NCBI GenBank assembly: GCA_946885545.1
Contig: CAMPGP010000084.1
Coordinates: forward strand, 1 to 8,255
Direction: 5' to 3'
Length of the DNA stretch: 8,255 bases
DNA from: an uncultured Altererythrobacter sp.
GTDB taxonomy: Bacteria; Pseudomonadota; Alphaproteobacteria; Sphingomonadales; Sphingomonadaceae
Part shown: piece by piece, positions 6,462 to 8,255 of the stretch
Layout of the letters: each line of letters starts with the position of its first letter
Position numbering within the stretch: the stretch's first letter is position 1
Made by a program: the position numbers and the translations under genes
The notes under the pieces: model-generated
Database searches by the model: none
Seen by the model: the letters and a program-made list of their open reading frames with translations, nothing else
What the model was told of the DNA's origin: nothing

Positions 6462-7446
6462 CGCAGCCTGGCTAGCCGCCGCGGCTCGCCTTGCCGCGCG
6501 TGGCCGCCCGCTCAGCCGTCCCAATCCCGCCGTCGGCTGTATCGTCGTCCTTGACGGAATGGTCGTCGGACGCGGCTGGACCCAGCCGGGCGGGCGCCCC
6601 CATGCAGAAGCGATTGCTCTCGCCCAGGCGGGCGATCGGGCGCGCGGCGCGACGATCTACGTCACGCTGGAGCCATGCGCCCATCGCTCGGCCCGCGGGC
6701 CCGCCTGCGCCGATCTGATCGCCGCCGCCGCACCTGCGCGGGTGGTCGTGGGCGTCGAGGACCCCGATCCGCGGACCGCGGGCGCGGGACTGGCCCTGCT
6801 GCGCGACGCGGGGATCGCGGTCGACGCGATCGAATGTCCAACGTCGCGCGCAAGCCTCGCGGGGTATCTCGTCCGCGCCGCGCTTGGTCGCCCACACGTC
6901 ACGCTCAAGCTCGCGACCTCGCTCGACGGGTGCATCGCCACGGCGGAGGGAGAGAGCCGCTGGATCACAGGGCCGGTGGCGCGCGCCCATGTCCATTCGC
7001 GCCGCGCGATGGCGGATGCGATCCTGGTCGGCGGCACCACCTGGCGCGCCGACGCCCCGCAGCTCGACGTGCGCCTGCCCGGCCTCGAGGCGCGTTCCCC
7101 GCGCCGCGTGGTGCTATCGCGCAGGACGGCCGCCGATGGCGTCGAGACGATCGCCGCTCCCGCCGATATCGCGGCGCTGGGCGGGGTTCAGTACCTTTAC
7201 GTCGAAGGCGGGGCGCAGACCGCCGCGGCCTTCCTCGCCGCCGACCTCGTCGACCGGCTGGAACTCTACCGCGCCCCGATCCTGATCGGCGGCGGCGGCA
7301 CTTCCGCGCTGGGGGCCATCGGCCTCTCCAGCCTCGACCATGCGCACGGCCGTTGGCGCTTCGCGGAGCGCCGCCAGCTTGGCAGCGACGCGTTCGAGGC
7401 CTATGAGCGCGCGCGGACAGGGAGCGAGCGATGTTCACCGGCATAG
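6442..7446 (+). CDS. ribD: RibD: diaminohydroxyphosphoribosylaminopyrimidine deaminase / reductase
   Basis: Bifunctional riboflavin enzyme that deaminates and then reduces the pyrimidine made from GTP. The product has 334 residues. The deaminase domain (1 to about 145) has PNPAVGCIVV (27-36), the zinc site HAEA (His54, catalytic Glu56) and LEPCAHRSARGPAC (76-89) with Cys79 and Cys89. The reductase domain (about 150-334) has KLATSLDGCIATAEGESRWITG (156-177), AILVGGTTWRADAPQLDVRLPG (193-214) and VEGGAQTAAAFLAADLVDRL (254-273). The protein is about 30 residues shorter than E. coli RibD, mainly between residues 225 and 254. The start is TTG: an in-frame TGA lies at 6427-6429 and no ATG or GTG precedes the conserved first helix. 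It overlaps the upstream gene by 20 nt and ribE by 16 nt. Confidence 0.93.
   Translation: MPTATSDAAWLAAAARLAARGRPLSRPNPAVGCIVVLDGMVVGRGWTQPGGRPHAEAIALAQAGDRARGATIYVTLEPCAHRSARGPACADLIAAAAPARVVVGVEDPDPRTAGAGLALLRDAGIAVDAIECPTSRASLAGYLVRAALGRPHVTLKLATSLDGCIATAEGESRWITGPVARAHVHSRRAMADAILVGGTTWRADAPQLDVRLPGLEARSPRRVVLSRRTAADGVETIAAPADIAALGGVQYLYVEGGAQTAAAFLAADLVDRLELYRAPILIGGGGTSALGAIGLSSLDHAHGRWRFAERRQLGSDAFEAYERARTGSERCSPA
7419..7424 (+). promoter_or_regulatory. Ribosome binding site of ribE
   Basis: AGGGAG lies 6 nt before the ribE ATG at 7431, inside the 3' end of ribD. It supports this start and efficient translation of ribE within the overlap. Confidence 0.65.
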
Positions 7447-8048
7447 TCAGCGCGATCGGCACGATCGAGGAGGCGCAGCAGCGCGGCGACCTGCGTCTGC
7501 GCGTCGCCTGCCCCTACGATCCCGACAAGATCGCCATCGGCGCCTCCATCTCCTGTTCGGGCGTATGCCTGACGGTGGTCGAGCGCGGCGGCACGGCGGG
7601 CGACGCCTGGTTCGCGGTCGACGTCTCGGGCGAGACCGTGGCGCGCACGGTGCCGGGCATGTGGGTCGCGGGCCGCCGCTTGAACCTTGAAACCGCGCTA
7701 CGCCTCGGCGACGAGCTCGGCGGGCACATCGTGACCGGGCACATCGATACGGTCGGCGAGGTGCGACTCGCCCGCGGGGACGGCGGCTCGACGAAAGTGG
7801 CGATCCGGACTCGCTCCGAGTTCGCGCCGTTCGTCGCGCCCAAGGGTTCGATCACGATCGACGGCGTCTCGCTCACGGTCAACGACGTGCGCGATCAGGA
7901 CAGCGGAGCCTGCGACTTCTCGATCAACCTGATCCCGCATACCGCCGAGGTCACCACGCTCGGCGATCTGGCCGAGGGCGACCACGTGAACCTCGAGATC
8001 GACGTGCTCGCGCGCTATCTCAAGCGCATGCAGAGCATTCAGCGCTAG
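7431..8048 (+). CDS. ribE: Riboflavin synthase alpha subunit
   Basis: Catalyses the last step of riboflavin synthesis, the dismutation of two 6,7-dimethyl-8-ribityllumazine molecules; cytosolic homotrimer. The 205-residue product has the usual length and two similar barrel halves. The first starts MFTGIVSAIG, with GASISCSGVCLTVV (37-50) and RLNLETAL (83-90). The second has GGHIVTGHIDTVGEV (97-111), GSITIDGVSLTVNDV (139-153), INLIPHTAEVTTLG (165-178) and the end VNLEIDVLARYLKRM (186-200). It starts inside ribD and ends in TAG within the palindrome AGCGCTAGCGCT (8041-8052). The lumazine synthase gene (ribH) and the ribB/ribA genes do not follow directly. In some species the symbol ribC is used for this gene. 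Confidence 0.96.
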   Translation: MFTGIVSAIGTIEEAQQRGDLRLRVACPYDPDKIAIGASISCSGVCLTVVERGGTAGDAWFAVDVSGETVARTVPGMWVAGRRLNLETALRLGDELGGHIVTGHIDTVGEVRLARGDGGSTKVAIRTRSEFAPFVAPKGSITIDGVSLTVNDVRDQDSGACDFSINLIPHTAEVTTLGDLAEGDHVNLEIDVLARYLKRMQSIQR

Positions 8049-8068
8049 CGCTTCGCGACCACCGATAG

Positions 8069-8094
8069 CCCCTGGGGCGCGCGCCCGGATCCCC
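8069..8094 (+). terminator. Possible GC-rich terminator hairpin after ribE
   Basis: GGGCGCGCGCCC (8075-8086) is a perfect 12-bp palindrome, and nearby C and G runs allow alternative pairings (CCCC-T-GGGG and GGGG with CCCCCC). It lies about 25 nt after the ribE stop. No T-run follows, so if it terminates transcription it may need Rho or act only as an mRNA end barrier. Confidence 0.25.
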
Positions 8095-8109
8095 CCGCTC
8101 GACCAATGA

Positions 8110-8121
8110 CCTGAATTCAGG
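8110..8121. promoter_or_regulatory. Perfect 12-bp palindrome, candidate operator
   Basis: CCTGAATTCAGG is identical on both strands and sits 70 bp before the start codon of the downstream gene, in the intergenic region. A dimeric regulator could bind it, but I cannot match it to a named consensus. It may also be chance. Confidence 0.3.
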
Positions 8122-8138
8122 GCCATACGCCTCCGCGC

Positions 8139-8171
8139 GTTTACCCGATATTTGCCATTTTCAAGTAATTC
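8139..8171 (+). promoter_or_regulatory. AT-rich probable promoter region of the HD-GYP gene
   Basis: This stretch (gtttacccgatatttgccat and on to gtaattc) is clearly less GC-rich than anything around it. It ends about 20 nt before the start codon, as a promoter would. TTTACC and TTGCCA are -35-like but no -10 at proper spacing is convincing, and no TTAA-N7-TTAA CtrA site is seen. Confidence 0.35.
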
Positions 8172-8176
8172 GGGCG

Positions 8177-8183
8177 CGGGAGA
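8177..8183 (+). promoter_or_regulatory. Ribosome binding site that decides the HD-GYP start
   Basis: CGGGAGA ends 8 nt before ATG 8192 but only 2 nt before the in-frame GTG at 8186, so the ATG is the better start. Confidence 0.5.
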
Positions 8184-8191
8184 CTGTGAAG

Positions 8192-8255
8192 ATGCTGCGT
8201 CGTATCGAAACTTCTGAAGTTGAACTCGGGATGTTCATCCAGCAGCTCGAAGGCA
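8192..8255 (+). CDS. N-terminus of a probable DUF3391 / HD-GYP domain protein (partial)
   Basis: Only 21 codons are in the window: MLRRIETSEVELGM followed by FIQQLEG. The pattern of an Ile near position 5, then ELGMFI and a following L-E/D-G, resembles the start of DUF3391, the small domain that usually precedes an HD-GYP cyclic-di-GMP phosphodiesterase. If so, the product hydrolyses cyclic-di-GMP and affects motility or attachment. The call rests on a very short stretch. The first codons (ACT TCT GAA GTT GAA) are less GC-rich than the rest of the window, as is common just after a start codon. The gene has its own upstream region and is probably separate from ribDE. Confidence 0.55.
   Translation, partial: MLRRIETSEVELGMFIQQLEG

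Noticed and set aside
6675..7406. 243-residue second plus-strand frame inside ribD
   Set aside because: It is Arg/Gly/Pro-rich, has no motif and lies fully inside ribD in another frame.
1..8255. Mobile elements, CRISPR arrays, tRNA or defence systems
   Set aside because: I looked for terminal inverted repeats with transposase frames, regularly spaced repeats, cloverleaf-like sequence and toxin-antitoxin-like small gene pairs and found none. The genes are all of chromosomal housekeeping type.

Overview
The window is GC-rich (roughly two-thirds G+C by eye), almost fully coding, and carries housekeeping genes of an alphaproteobacterium. Several traits point to Sphingomonadales, perhaps an Erythrobacter-like genus: a COQ9 family protein, an SSB with a long glycine-rich linker, a compact RibD, and a UPF0260 gene beside SCO and YgjP-type genes. 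The placement is inferred from gene content and protein style, because there is no rRNA or other taxonomic marker here. I see no mobile element, phage gene, tRNA, rRNA or CRISPR array.

Left block, minus strand (about 4047 down to 1), read in transcription order: an exported ankyrin-repeat protein, a COQ9-family protein starting 1 nt after it, then feoA and feoB (ferrous iron import, ATGA overlap), then ssb, which runs off the left edge a few codons before its expected acidic tip. A Fur-box-like 15-mer (2745-2759) lies in the short gap between coq9 and feoA. Iron import may therefore have its own iron-responsive promoter inside an otherwise continuous gene row.

Right block, plus strand (4113 to the end), divergent from the left block across a 65-bp gap: a SCO1/SenC copper chaperone lipoprotein, a UPF0260 cysteine-cluster protein and a YgjP-like zinc metallopeptidase, all with overlapping ends. 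After a 68-bp gap come a small single-pass membrane protein with a charged helical tail, ribD (TTG start, overlapping the previous gene by 20 nt) and ribE (overlapping ribD by 16 nt). A 143-bp intergenic region with a perfect 12-bp palindrome and an AT-rich patch then leads into the first 21 codons of a probable DUF3391/HD-GYP cyclic-di-GMP phosphodiesterase.

Functionally the window combines iron import (FeoAB), copper delivery to cytochrome oxidase (SCO), ubiquinone biosynthesis support (COQ9), flavin synthesis (RibD, RibE) and DNA maintenance (SSB). I found no clear candidate for a new biological system. The points most worth checking are the putative Fur site, the exported ankyrin/COQ9 pair, the altered zinc-site spacing in RibD, the uncharacterised membrane protein tied to ribD, and the palindrome before the HD-GYP gene. 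No stretch longer than 143 bp lacks a gene.
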